From positions 65,528,205-65,592,204 of the forward strand of contig JAVIAB010000073.1 in the NCBI GenBank assembly GCA_032433765.1: a stretch of 64,000 nucleotides of DNA, written 5' to 3'. The translations under genes and the position numbers were made by a program. The notes below the pieces were generated by a model. That model saw only the letters and a list, made by a program, of their open reading frames with translations. It ran no database searches and was not told the origin of the DNA. Position 1 is the stretch's first letter; each line of letters begins with the position of its first letter. Source of the DNA: Megaustenia siamemsis. Taxonomy: Eukaryota; Mollusca; Gastropoda; Stylommatophora; Ariophantidae. Shown here one piece after another: positions 1 to 10,441 of the stretch.

Positions 1-616
1 TCAGCCATGGTTCGGCGCTTTTATTCTTATATTTCATTATTATATCTTCAGCGTGTACAATGTACAACTGAAATAAACAAAAGAATAGGAATGGCAAAAA
101 GTAATTTTAATGTTATGAAGGACATACTAACATCAAAACAAATAACACCAAAGCTAAAACTAAGAATAGCAAAATGTTACATCTTCTCAATATTCCTATA
201 TGGTGCTGAAACATGGACATTAGACAAGAAAACAGAACAGAGAATTGAAGCCTTCGAAATGTGGATTTATAGAAGAATAGGTAGAATTGGATGGAAGGAA
301 GGAAAAGAAAACAAACGATGAAGTCTTAAAACAACTAAAAATGAAAAGAGAACTTCTGAACACAATTAGAACAAGAGAAATGCGATTCTTGGGCCATGTT
401 AAAAGACACAACAGCCTACTGAAAGTAATCCTGGAGGGGAAAATACAAGGTAAAAGAGGCAGAGGCAGACCAAGATTAACATGGACGAGTAACATCAAAA
501 GATGGATAAATCAACCGATGACAACCTGCACTATCAAAGCAAGAGATAGAGCAGAATGGCGCTCCATGGTAGCCAACCTTCGTTGCGGAGACGGCACTCA
601 ATGATGATGATGATAT
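1..616 (+). mobile_element. LINE-G, 3' fragment (RT thumb and C-terminal region)
   Basis: This is the 3' end of an RTE-like non-LTR retrotransposon. One frame (about 58-321) carries the thumb motif [12 protein letters not shown] followed by [14 protein letters not shown]. After a frameshift near 290 a second frame (to 604) carries FLGHVKRH and the basic GKRGRGRPRLTW motif, then the end MVANLRCGDGTQ and a TGATGATGAT tail. This order is typical of the C-terminus of endonuclease/reverse-transcriptase proteins of this class. The element is 5' truncated by the window edge and the frameshift makes it non-functional. Related copies are at 26126, 38975, 39515, 40313 and 44938. Confidence 0.85.
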
Positions 617-795
617 CTTCAGCGATTACACCCCCCTTATCACACTTTCAATTCCACAAATATCTCCCTTTGCCACCAATATCACGTCAAATTACACAAA
701 ACCATACATTTCTCGTCAAAAGCGAGGTCACCTATGATTCTAACATTATTTCTTATTCTTATTCTTCTTTCTTCTTTTCTCATTTCCCTGATACC

Positions 796-1320
796 TAAAA
801 GGTGTCGTGGTTTATATCATTTGACGTTTTTGTGCTGCTCGAATTGTCTGAATTAGTGATTTTCCTTTGTTGTTACATGTCTCTGTCGCTGCATCTATCC
901 ATCTTCTTCTGGGTCTTCCTCTTGGTCTTTTTCCATGCATTCTTGAGAAGAACGCCCTTGATGGTGATTGGTAAGGATTCATTCTGACCAGGTGGCCAAA
1001 TCAGTTAAGTTGTTGTTCTATATATTCTTGGCAGGGTTTTGTTCCTACTATTTTTCTTATAGTTTCGTTTGGTATTCTATCTCTTCTTGTGTTGTTTGTT
1101 ACTTTTCTCAAGCAACGCATCTCACATGTATTGATCTTTCTTAAATGTGATTTAGAAAGGGTCCATGTTTGACTTTCATAGCACAAAGTTGGTATGAAGA
1201 TGCTATTTATCATGTGTTGTTTATCTGGCATAGAAATGTTTGGATGTCTTAGCAATGGTGAAAGCTGGTATGTGACAGCATTTGCTTTTTGTATTCTCAT
1301 GTTAATTTCTAAGACAAAGC
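796..1320 (-). mobile_element. LINE C-terminal fragment, minus strand
   Basis: On the minus strand the reading frame from about 1300 contains NSIFIPTLCYESQTWTLSKSH, the Y-G/E-S-E-T-W-T type thumb motif, and then EMRCLRKVTNNTRRDRIPNE. A TGA stop replaces the expected Trp just before FGHLVRMNPYQSPSRAFF, and the frame goes on to HGKRPRGRPRRRWID near 880. It is a 5'-truncated, inactive RTE-like LINE. It meets the plus-strand LINE-E at about 1320. Confidence 0.8.
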
Positions 1321-2276
1321 TGCGTGCTTTCCCCCTTACTTTTCATCACATATATGGACAATATATGCAAATTAGCATGCCCAATCAGAGGAAACATACC
1401 AACACGGATGACAACAAACGATAACACAGAAGAGAACGAAATATGCGTACCAGAAAACAACAGAAGAGAGGAAGAAATAAATGAAATACTTTTTGCAGAC
1501 GACCAAGTTCTGATACATGAAACAACTGAGGACCTACAAGAACATATCAACAGGCTAAACAACACTTGTAAACAATACAACATGAAGATCAACATAAGCA
1601 AAACCGAAGTAATGGCAATAGCGAAAAAGAAAGAAAAACTAAACATCATTATAGATAATACATCTTTGAAGCAAGTTGACAATTTTAAACATCTGGGTAG
1701 CACGCTAACACAAGACAATAACCAAGAAACAGAGATAGATATAAGGTGTAACAAAGCATGCCAAGTTATATAGGCCAAGTATCAACACTATTGAAAAACA
1801 AAGCAATAACTACGGAAGCAAAAAAGGGCAATATACAAATCAATTTTTCTACCAACTCTGTGCTATCAGTGCCAGAATTGGACGCTGGACTCTAGAACAA
1901 TAAGAAAGATAACGACCACCGAAATTAAATGTGTCAGAAGAATGACAGGAAACAGCTTAAGGGACAGAGTAAGAAACACTGACCTGAGGAAGAAACTCGA
2001 AATTGAACCAGCTATCGAATACATAAAGAAACAACACATAATTTGGTTCGGCCACATAACAAGACAGAAAGAACTAACAATGAATCAAAGAGCCATAAAC
2101 AAACGCTACGAAAACGTCAGATTAAGAGGAAGACCGAGAAAGAGATGGATAAAGGGAATACTAGAGTCACTAGGAGGAATAACATCAGAAGAGGCCAACA
2201 GAAGAGCAAATAATCGCAGATTGTTTCTCCCCTCGACGCCAACGGCAACAGAGGAAGGATAGAAGAAGAAGAAGAT
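1321..2276 (+). mobile_element. LINE-E fragment: RT palm, thumb and C-terminus
   Basis: The frame at 1324-1773 starts at RT motif B (LSPLLFITYMD) and contains the catalytic-motif variant LFADDQVLIHE, then KINISKTEVMAI and FKHLGSTLT. After a frameshift near 1775 the C-terminal frame (1942-2262) has IWFGHITRQKEL and RGRPRKRWIKGI. The 3' end is a short AGAAGAAGAAG run at 2262-2275. It is 5' truncated within the palm and frameshifted. Its 3' end abuts the truncated 3' side of a related copy on the minus strand. Confidence 0.85.
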
Positions 2277-3236
2277 GTCAATTTCTCTGTCTAGTTTTCC
2301 ATCTTCTGTGAACATTGTGCCTAAATACTTGAATTCCTCTACTTGTTTTATTTCTTTATCCTTGATCTTGATGTTTAATGGGTGTATTAATTTGCTTATT
2401 CTTATAGCCTCTGTTTTTGCTGTGTTAATTTTCATACTGTAGTTTGTGCAGCTTTTATCTAGAGATGTTAAATGGTGTTGTAGCAGGTTTTCATCCTCAT
2501 ATATTAGGCATTGGTCATCTGCGAAGAGTAGCTCGTTGATGTTGGAGTTTTCTACCTCTATGTTATTATTTGATTTGTCCTTATTGGTGGTTGTTTCCTG
2601 ATTTATTTTGTCCATATATATGATGAAGAGGAGTGGTGAGAGGACACATCCTTGTCTTACACCTGTTGTAACCTGAAACCATTCTGACAGACCTTCAGAT
2701 GTTCTGACGGCACTTTGACTGTTTTTATATAATGCTATTATATTATCTAGTAGTTGTCCTGCTACTCCGTAGGTTTCTAAAGTTTGCCAAAGTTTGCTTC
2801 TGTCTACACGATAAAATGCTTTTTCCTGATCTATAAACACTATATTTAGGTTTCTGTCATATTCTATGGTTTTTTCACATAGTTACCAACTTGACTCAAT
2901 AGGGATATTCCTCTGTACATTTCACACTCCCTTTTACTTCCTTTATTCTTCCAAAATGGGACAATGAAAGCTTTTTGCCAATCGTCTGGGACTTTTCTTT
3001 CTTCCCAAGCCATATTGAATATGATAGTGAGCCAATCTATAGCTGTTTCCTTACAGGCTAGTAGCATTTCTGTTGTTATTCCATCTATACCAGCTGCTTT
3101 GTTATTTTTATTATGTTTCAATGCCCATTCTACTTCTGCTTTAAGTATATTCGGTTCCTGTTCATCATACTGCCTATGTATCGGTTTTAATTCACTATTA
3201 TCTTGACTAACAATTTGTTTCCCCCTTTTGGACAAC
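2277..3236 (-). mobile_element. LINE-E relative, minus strand, internally deleted
   Basis: Reading the minus strand from 3235, one frame shows the RT entry motifs KNNKAAGIDGITTEML and VPDDWQKAFIVPFWKNKGSK. At about 2875 there is an internal deletion (roughly the fingers region). The next frame resumes at NLNIVFIDQEKAF and includes TGVRQGCVLSPLLFIIYMD, LLFADDQCLIYE and FKYLGTMFTEDG. The copy stops at about 2277 where it meets the AAG tail of the convergent plus-strand element. It is inactive because of the deletion and the truncations. Confidence 0.85.
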
Positions 3237-3404
3237 GTTTATTCTATTATCTCCCCTTACCAACAGTTTTACGTTCTATGATTATCTCCTCTTACCATGT
3301 CTTGAGGGGTGTCAGTCGGTCAATGTGCGAGAACGTGGTGCGGTGTATTAGTAATGTACTACTCTTGTATCTTCTCCATATGGTTGTGGATCGTGGACAA
3401 TATC

Positions 3405-3485
3405 AGAAACAGCAATAAAGGAATCGATTCATTCGAAACAAAATGGTACAGAAAAATCCTTAAATTACCTTGAATAATGAAAAAA
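3405..3485 (+). mobile_element. Short LINE-H fragment
   Basis: Some 80 bases encode IDSFETKWYRKILKL, the thumb segment that also occurs on the minus strand of LINE-H near 6650 (IDSFETK). It is a small relic with no ends visible. Confidence 0.5.
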
Positions 3486-3526
3486 TAGTTGGCTTATAAA
3501 CGTCATTGTACCGAGGAAATTTAAAT

Positions 3527-4402
3527 ACTATCATCATCATGTGCCATACCGGTTGCCGTCAGGAAATCACGTCCTTCTACAGTTTTATATCGACGGTGCA
3601 TAGTATTAATTTTGTTGTTGACTGTTTTCCATGTCATGACACCAAGCTATCTAGTACCTTCTCTCTTTGTCGTCCGCGATCTCTCTATCCGTGTATTTTG
3701 CCAGTTGTAACCAAGTACTCCAATTATCCTGATGATATCCCATTGATGTGTCCGAAAATGCCAGTTGTTTCTTTCTGATGTTTTTTAGGAGCTCCCTTTT
3801 TTGTGTTGGTCTCTTTGAGTATGTCGTCTTTGGTGTTTTTATCTGTCCATGGAATTGTCGATATTCTTCTGTGAAATTCTATCACAGTGACATCTACTCG
3901 ACTTTTCATTTGTTTATCTAACCTCCATGAATCGCTTCCATAAGAAACAGAATGACCTCTAAAAAGCACCGATGAACACTCTCATTTCAATTGATATAGA
4001 CTTGTTGCCCAATACGTTTTATGTTTACTGAAATACTATTTTGGCCTGAGTTATTTTGCTTTCTATTTATGTGCTGCATCTTCCATCTGATGGTATTATT
4101 CTGCTCAATTATTTAATACTTTACACCTGTTTCAGATTTATCCCGTTTATTTTTGTATTGCATGGTGGTGATGTTTGTTTCTTCGATGTGACCATTACTT
4201 CTATTTTCTTACTATTCAGACTGAGACCCTCTTTGATGATTTCTCTCACAACTATGTCTAACACTTCTTGTAGTTCACTCTCTGTCTCTGCTATTAAGAC
4301 TGCGTCATCCGCATATCGCAAATTGTTTATGTTGTAACTGTTGACTTCAATTCCTTTTTCTTTCTACTATAGATCTCATAATATTTTCACTGTAAAGTGA
4401 GA
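3527..4402 (-). mobile_element. LINE-A, minus strand, 5' truncated
   Basis: On the minus strand the segment begins near 4400 with LYSENIMRSIVERK, passes a frameshift, and continues with [24 protein letters not shown] (catalytic ADD intact) and LNSKKIEVMVTSKKQT. Farther on come YGSDSWRLDKQMKSRVDV and EFHRRISTIPWTDKNT. It closes with a degenerate C-terminus and an ATGATGATGAT tail at about 3530-3540. It is the same family as 24610-25612 and 27610-28215. Several frameshifts make it a relic. Confidence 0.85.
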
Positions 4403-4805
4403 ACGAATTCAAAACAAACGAAGAGATTAGATAAATCGCCAATCAACGACTAATATCTTCAGTAATCAAGAAAAGACGATGGTCATATGTTGGACATGTG
4501 ATGAGGAGAGATAATAACCGAATAACAAAGCAAGCACTCATGTGGGGAACAACAGGTAAGAGGCCGACCCAGAGAAACACTTAGAAGAACATTAATCAGA
4601 GAGGTAAGAGCAGCAAGAATCGGCTTCTTCAATGAGATAGAGTTGATTGCACAGAACAGCGACAAAAGGCGAGATTTGTTAAAATATCTTTAGAAGGATT
4701 GAAAACTGCTATAATAGAAATTTAGATAAGAGAAAGAGTATCTGGGTCTATGCTCTACGGACCGGCTACGACTCGAAAGGACAACAAATAGATAGGTAGA
4801 TAGAA
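4400..4805 (+). mobile_element. LINE-B 3' fragment with GATA-type tail
   Basis: The sequence matches the C-terminus of the better LINE-B copy at 33277-34865: [27 protein letters not shown], then a broken [12 protein letters not shown] segment and RRDLLKYL. The conserved 3' untranslated segment with TCTATGCTCTACGGACCGG follows and ends in an irregular GATA repeat at about 4787-4803. It is 5' truncated, with a frameshift near 4560. Confidence 0.85.
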
Positions 4806-5099
4806 AGTGAGGATAGATCCGGTGACAGAACACAGCCTTGTCTGACTCTTTTTGTTTTATATATTGGATCTGTCATGTTTGTTTGCTAATTCTTATGGCT
4901 GCTGATTGTTGTCAATACATGTTTTTTTATGATTCTTAGATCGTTGCGGTCAATGTTTAATTTCTCCAGCATATTGATTATTTCCACATGCTTTACTTAA
5001 TCAAATGCTTTTGTGCATTCTATAAAGCAGATATATAAATCTTTCTTTACCGCTATAGCTCTTTCTATCAATGTTCTCATGATGTATATTGCATTAGTA
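4806..5099 (-). mobile_element. LINE-A RT fragment, minus strand
   Basis: The minus strand encodes NAIYIMRTLIERAIAVKKD, then LYICFIECTKAFD followed by a stop and VKHVEIINMLEKLNID, then IIKNMYWQQSAAIR. This is the RT fingers and palm (motif A) region. It starts at exactly the same point of the RT (…NAIYI…) as the plus-strand copy beginning at 5100, so the two are head to head. It contains stop codons and is inactive. Confidence 0.8.
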
Positions 5100-5850
5100 C
5101 AAGCAATGCCATTTATATCATAAGATCTTTAGTAGAAAGAGCCATAGAGGTGAAAACAGATCTATACCTATGTTTCATAGATTACACCAAGGCATTTGAT
5201 AAAGTAAAGCACCAAGAGATAATCACAATTTTAGAAAGCATAAACGTAGACAGCAAAGATCTAAGAATAATAAAGAACATGTACTGGCAACAAACAACGG
5301 CCGTAAGAATTGGAAACCAATTGGGAATGTTTCAACACATAAAACAGGGTGTTAGGCAAGGTTGTGTGATGTCACCAGATTTGTTTAATATTTATAGTGA
5401 GATTATTTTAAAATCCATAAGGGACATGCCTGGAATAACAATTGGAGGTCATAATATAAATAATCTAAGGTACGATGATGATACATTCTTAATCACTAAG
5501 AGTGAAAATGAGTTACAAGAAATGTTAGACATTATAGTGAAAGAAAGCAAAAATAAAGGACTCAGTCTTAATAGCAGAAAGACAGAAGTAATGGTAACAA
5601 CAAAGAAAAAGACATCACCTCAGTGCAAAATAAAGACAAGTGGAACAATATTAAAACAGGTAAATGAATTTAAATATTAAATTATAATAAGCAACGAGAA
5701 AAGATACCAGACAGCTTAATTAAGAGAATGGCTTGGCAGAAGGTCACCAACAGAAATGATAAATAACTCTCGAGATCGAAAGTTGTAGAGAGACATGATC
5801 ACCTACGCCAGCAGGCCCAGTACTTGATGATGATGATGATGATATCTTTT
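5100..5850 (+). mobile_element. LINE-A RT fragment with internal deletion and TGA tail
   Basis: An open frame (5102-5680) covers RT motifs A to [35 protein letters not shown], and NLRYDDDTFLI, where the usual ADD has become DDD. Next comes LNSRKTEVMVTTKKKTS, ending at VNEFKY. The thumb is missing: the sequence jumps near 5690 to the C-terminal segment ([15 protein letters not shown]) and ends in a TGATGATGATGATGAT tail at 5826-5843. The same family lies at 24610-25612 with the canonical [11 protein letters not shown]. Confidence 0.85.
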
Positions 5851-6300
5851 GGATGCCTACAAAGACTGATTTCATTAGATCTTTGGATATGTTTTTACTA
5901 TATATGTTATATATGTCATTTAATAGCCTTTTAATTTTATTTTGACTTGTACTTACAGCTCTCCTAATGCATATATCACTTCGATTTTTTATTTTATCGG
6001 GACCTGCAGCTTTGCCTCTTTTCATGTATTGCATTGCCTTCTCCACTTCACTCTGCATTATCGGTAGTCCTGTCCCTTAGTTTGATTTTTTTTTCAGCTC
6101 AGATCCTTCATCATCATCACATTGACATATATTGTGTCCATCTTTCCATTATCTTGTCTTCTCCCATTATTATATTTCCTTTCTTTCGATTTCTCTCATC
6201 CTGAAACTGTGACTTCTTTTCTTCCAGTTCATTCATTTAACTGCTTGTACATAAACGATGTCTCCTTTTGTTCTATTTCTTCACATTCTTGCTTTATTAT
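5851..6300 (-). mobile_element. LINE-A-like fragment: linker and RT N-terminus, minus strand
   Basis: The minus strand carries a pre-RT segment GEDKIMERWTQY, then MQSEVEKAMQYMKRGKAAGP, the characteristic E-V-x-x-A-x-x-x-M-x-x-x-K-A-x-G-P-D segment at the start of LINE reverse transcriptases. NISKDLMKSVFVGIQK (the IP motif region) follows and the piece ends at about 5851. Frames are interrupted between 6060 and 6120. It is an inactive fragment. Confidence 0.7.
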
Positions 6301-7425
6301 AATACGCTATATTTGTTTATCATAATCAGATCGCATATCATTTGCAGAACGTTGCATTTACCAGGCCCTTCTGAAAGAATCTCTGCTTCTAGTCAGACCT
6401 CCTACTTTTTCTGTTGTCTTTGTGTGTCTTAAAACCATCTTATTCTTGGTCTGCACCTGATACTTCGCCCAGGAACACTGCCTTCCATTTTAACTCTTTC
6501 CTGTCCGCTCTGTCTTTTGACGTGGCCATTGCCTCTGTAGAATGGTGTTTATAAACCAATTCTTTTTAATGTTTAAATCATTTAGTACGTCTTATTTGCT
6601 ATTTTTCATTATCCAAGGTATCTTAAAGATTGTCTGTACTATTTTGTTTCGAATGAATCTATTTTCTGTTTTGTTGTTTCGCGAGATGATGCATGATTGA
6701 CAAATATATATTGAATTACTATCGGAGTGTCCTCAGTAATTGTAATTGCCTCGCTGATTTGTACTACGTATTCATCATGACGTTTATTTTTTGTGTTACT
6801 ATTGATATCTTCACGCCGGCCTCGGGACCGAGAGGTTGTAGGTTCAAATCCCGGCTACACCGGTTGGGATTTTTATTTATGATTTCTTTTTTCGGCAACT
6901 ACCCCTGGTCTCAGCAGCGAGACCCGGCTTTAAACATCAGTTACTCATCGACAGAAAAAAACATGAGTACCTCCGAAGTCGGAGTTATCTGCCTGTGCGG
7001 CGAGGGACCCCTGTGCACACGGCTGCCAGGGAAAAATGGATTAACACGCAAAATTCAGTTCCTAATCTCTAGGGACTTCGTCAGAGTTGAAAGCTGGCGA
7101 ACGCAACAACAACAACATATCTTTTTTGATCCCTTTCTGGCAGTCCCAATTGTTGGTTACTACAGATCCTAGATATTGATTGTTTCAATTTCAATTAATT
7201 CACTATTGATAACAATTTTGAGCTGGCTTGTTGACTTGTCAAAGGATATTATCTTAGTTGTTTGTATGTTTAGATAGGGGTTTTGCTCATCGCTGTGATT
7301 TTTTAAAACACGTTCATTTGCGTCTTTTAATCTGTTTGCATTGTTTGAGTAGAGGACTGTGTCATTAGAGTATCTGAGTTCTGGAATTATGTTGCCATTT
7401 ATTGTGAAAGGGTCGAGCTGAAAAA
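6301..7425 (-). mobile_element. LINE-H, minus strand, interrupted by SINE-1
   Basis: On the minus strand the right part (7117-7425) reads NGNIIPELRYSNDTVLYSNN, the RT catalytic box with A-D-D changed to S-N-D, and continues through IQTTKIISFDKSTSQ. After the SINE insertion, the left part (6301-6811) reads through a decayed thumb to ETTKQKIDSFETK, then GNGHVKRQSGQERVKME, a degenerate CRPRIRWF motif and TTEKVGGLTRSRDSF. The two halves are one element split by SINE-1. It has many stops and is an old copy. Confidence 0.75.
6812..7116 (+). mobile_element. SINE-1 copy with 7-bp target-site duplication
   Basis: A tRNA-like pol III B box (GGTTCAAATCCCGGC, at about 6841) is followed by a body shared with 20198-20458 and 29712-29890: GAGTACCTCCGAAGTCGGAG, then CTGCC…GGCGAGGG and GGACTTCGTCAGAG. 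The 3' end is GCTGGCGAACG plus a CAACAACAACAAC tail. The A-box half of the head is missing here. ATATCTT occurs at 6805-6811 and again at 7117-7123, and the flanking minus-strand LINE-H continues on both sides. The insertion is therefore well delimited. Confidence 0.85.
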
Positions 7426-7439
7426 TATTTCATCGTTTG

Positions 7440-9740
7440 TGCAATTTCTCATGATGAGAAGATCTCACAATCACAGCCGATACCTTTCGTACAACACTTA
7501 AAATGTCACACAACACTGCTCCTGTTCAAGATGGTGTTCGGTACGACGACACAGGCGATTTAGCTGACGACGACTTGAAAACCCTGGCCAAAGAGTTTAA
7601 TGCCAGCATTCAATGCGGGCAGATTAAGGAGAAGTGGCTACACAGCTACTTACTACCGCTACCGAAGCCAAACAAGGATCATTCTCAGATCAGTGCCTAC
7701 AGAATCATCACGATACAGAACACTGTGGCGAAGCTGGAGAAAATAGTTGCCCATGTACTCACCTGTCACTTGAACAGATATGCACATTCCCACCCACACT
7801 CGGAGGTTATAGATATAACAAAGAGACATGGCTCAACGCTGCAGTCTTTGCTTATGACGTCTTCGAAGGCTTCCACCGACGAGAGGAGACATGTGCTGCT
7901 GCTATAGATCTGGAGGATGCATACAACAGAGTACAAATTTAATACAGCATGCATATGCTCCTCAAACTGGCGGTGCACCCCTTCTTCATTAGATGGATCG
8001 CTGCAGCACTGTTTCAAAGGAAGGTGGTACTCAGATGTGGAAGTTGGTCATCCGAGCCAACATCCATTTGTCAATGGCTCACCATTGTCATCAGATCTTT
8101 CTAACGTGTACAAAAAAAGCGTTCACTGAACAACAGCTGGATGTAAGGCGATGCACTGTGACTTTTGCTGATGCTCTTCTGATCTATATCGACAGGGAAG
8201 AGACAGAAGCGAAATCGCCTCAACACTGCAAAACGAACCCTATCGCATCTCTTCCTGGTGTGGAGTAGCAGGTGTATTGGTTAATTCTAATAAAGCATCA
8301 GTTGCATGGTTCTACCTTAACAATCAGGTGTATTGGTTAATTCTAATAAAGCATCAGTTGCATGGTTCTACCTTAACAATCAAGTGTATTGGTTAATTCT
8401 AATAAAGCATCAGTTGCATGGTTCTACCTTAACAATCAGGTGTATTGTTAACACGGAAAGACCGGTGGTACGAAAGAGAGCTGATGAGGTGACGAGGGAC
8501 AGGGCATACCTCAGAGTTAATTTTGATCCCAGCCTGTATTTTTGGGACTACATCGACCGTGTAATAACAAATTCCCCACAAAGGATTAGCCGCCTTGAAG
8601 GTCATGACAGCTGCCAACATCGAGCAGAGGCTACTTACATTTCTGTTCCAGGGATTAGTCTTCGCACCAATCCAATATGCTATGGCAATTTCTTACTGTC
8701 AGTAAGACGCAAATTGACAGTCTGGAAAAATACAGAATGAAGTATTGCGCATTATCTTGGGGTGTACGGGGGACACTCGATGCGAGGCAATGAGGTATCT
8801 TCTTGACTTTCCATCCATGGATGACGGGATCAAGATCTGGAGGGCACGGGCATCACTGAAGATAAGTGCAGATAAAGAGCGTCCATTGCACCATGACCTC
8901 AACACAATGAAAGGTGTCAGCTTAAAAAGAGGCAAATCATCGGTGAGCTGAGCAGAAGATGTCATTAGACAGGTATGTGGGTTTTACAAATATCAACGTT
9001 GGCGAGGAGTGGATACCGGTGCCTACGTCATTCATGGGGGCATTCTCGCGCAGTGTCGCAATCGACAAGAAATATAGGGTACAGAGCTCAGTCGTGATCA
9101 ATGCGAAGGTCAACGGTCTCATCTGGGATAACACCGATGAGAAAGATGCAGTCATCTATACAGACGGATCTGTAATATGGCACCAAAGGAGTGCACGCTC
9201 GGCAGGCAGAATAGTCAAGGAAGATAATGGTGCATACGTCACGACCACGAGTAGACACTCACGCCTGCATACTGAGTGATTCGATGAGCATGATAAGAAA
9301 AGTGGAAGCGGGACCTGTAAGCATGCAATGGGTAGAGTCATTGCAGAAGTAAAAAATACGTAGGGTCACCTTCGTCTACGTCCCTGGACATGCGGGTGTA
9401 CCGGGAAATGAAAGATCGGACAGGCTCACTAGCTGCGCTGTTGTCTGAGGACGGTCAACCAATGGACCTGGAGGACACCATCAATGTCCTCCTAGATGTG
9501 GGAAAGATAGAGGACTTCGACAACCATGAGTCAATCTCACCCTTTCGGATGAAAGAGATTGGAGTTAAGATGGGCACAGCCAGAAACGAGAAACCTAGTG
9601 GGCGTGTACGAAGACTTATCAACCAACACAGAACTGGAGTCGTCAGTCGCTGGACACTGCGAGACTTGCTGAGGAGGGGATCTGGGCACCTATGGACATT
9701 TTCGGAGTGCAATGATGATGACCCGCAAATAACTCAATAA
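7440..9740 (+). mobile_element. LINE-I copy: RT to RNase H, degenerate
   Basis: This is a non-LTR element of the type that carries RNase H after the RT. The first frame (7503-) has KEKWLHSYLLPLPKPNKDHS (RT entry). After a frameshift comes ETWLNAAVFAYDVFEGFHRR and CAAAIDLEDAYNRVQ (motif A). The palm is decayed and includes a tandem triplication at 8270-8447. The connection region (8500-8940) contains RASLKISADKERPLHHDL. RNase H starts at DAVIYTDGSV (about 9150) and continues with FVYVPGHAGVPGNERSDRL (9370-9425, with frameshift). The C-terminus ends VSRWTLRDLLRRGSGHLW at about 9700. Copies on the minus strand (17965-21770) and at 28700-29660 belong to the same family. Many frameshifts make it inactive. 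Confidence 0.85.
8270..8447 (+). repeat. 56-bp tandem triplication inside LINE-I
   Basis: Three copies of a 56-bp unit lie at 8270-8325, 8326-8381 and 8382-8437, followed by a 10-bp partial copy. They differ at one base (AGGTG or AAGTG at the unit start). The unit is RT palm coding sequence (LVNSNKASVAWFYLNN), where related elements have LVNP-K-RVTW-SL. Since 56 is not a multiple of three, each extra copy shifts the frame. Confidence 0.95.
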
Positions 9741-9928
9741 ATCATGATGTTCTTAGCATAGATGTTGAACAGGTATGGATAGGATGCTCTCTGCCTCACC
9801 CATTTTTGTACTTCAAACCAATTTGATGTTTCGCCCACTACTCTGATAGCTGCTTGATGTTCGTGATATAGTGATTCGATAAGTTGTGTTATGTGTGTTG
9901 GAATCTGTTTACCAAACATATACACTAG
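9735..9928 (-). mobile_element. LINE RT fragment, minus strand
   Basis: The minus strand encodes FGKQIPTHITQLIESLYHE, then IRVVGETSNWFEVQKWVRQR and LFNIYAKNIM. This is the RT segment between motifs A and C in RTE-like LINEs, with the usual G-V-R-Q-G-C degraded to W-V-R-Q-R-A. The FGKQIP coding sequence is the same stretch as the 27-bp minisatellite unit found at 10442-10932. Confidence 0.7.
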
Positions 9929-10441
9929 TATGGACTTCCGGTCAATACGGCGGATAGGCGGCAATGAACCGTTGAGGCACTATCTAAAAAGGTTCTAGGT
10001 TGCAGTTTCCTCATATTCCAAGTCTGGCTTGGTGCCGGAGTTACTGAGATTAGTGCTCTGTGTACACCGTGAGCTGTGTGTTTCATCGGATGGTGTTTGT
10101 ATATTCCGACTGCTTACAATGAATAATGATATCGTATGACGAAGGATAGTTCAGTTACGTTCACTGTCAGTGCTAAATGCCTTCTGCCTTTTGACATGTG
10201 CTGTGCATGCTACGATGGTGGGTGCAGCTGTCTTTCTTTATTTAGATATTCGATGAGATGTTAATTTGAAGGCACTGGCGGTTGAGCAATTATGGATTTT
10301 CTTTCGTTTGCATTGATACCGAGGCCTTTGAATAACTATAACTATAACTATAACTATAACTATAACTATAACTATAACTATAACTATAACTATAACTATA
10401 ACTATAACTATAACTATAACTATAACTATAACTATAACTAT
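9929..10441 (+). mobile_element. CysRep copy 1 (3' part) ending in AACTAT repeats
   Basis: About 400 bp (from GGACTTCCGGTCAA through CACACCGTGAGCTGTG and GGCGGTTGAGCAATTATGGA) match the 3' portions of the copies at 10945, 21805 and 36603. The 3' end TGATACCGAGGCCTTTGAAT runs straight into a perfect AACTAT hexamer array. TATACACTAG is found just before the copy (9919-9928) and immediately after the array (10439-10448), a possible 10-bp target-site duplication. No coding capacity is seen in this copy. The 5' end coincides with the end of the ORF in the longest copy. Confidence 0.75.
10334..10441. repeat. AACTAT hexanucleotide microsatellite
   Basis: About 18 perfect tandem copies of AACTAT form the 3' tail of the CysRep copy. 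Tails of the other copies are variants built on ATAACC or TTATGG. Confidence 0.97.
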
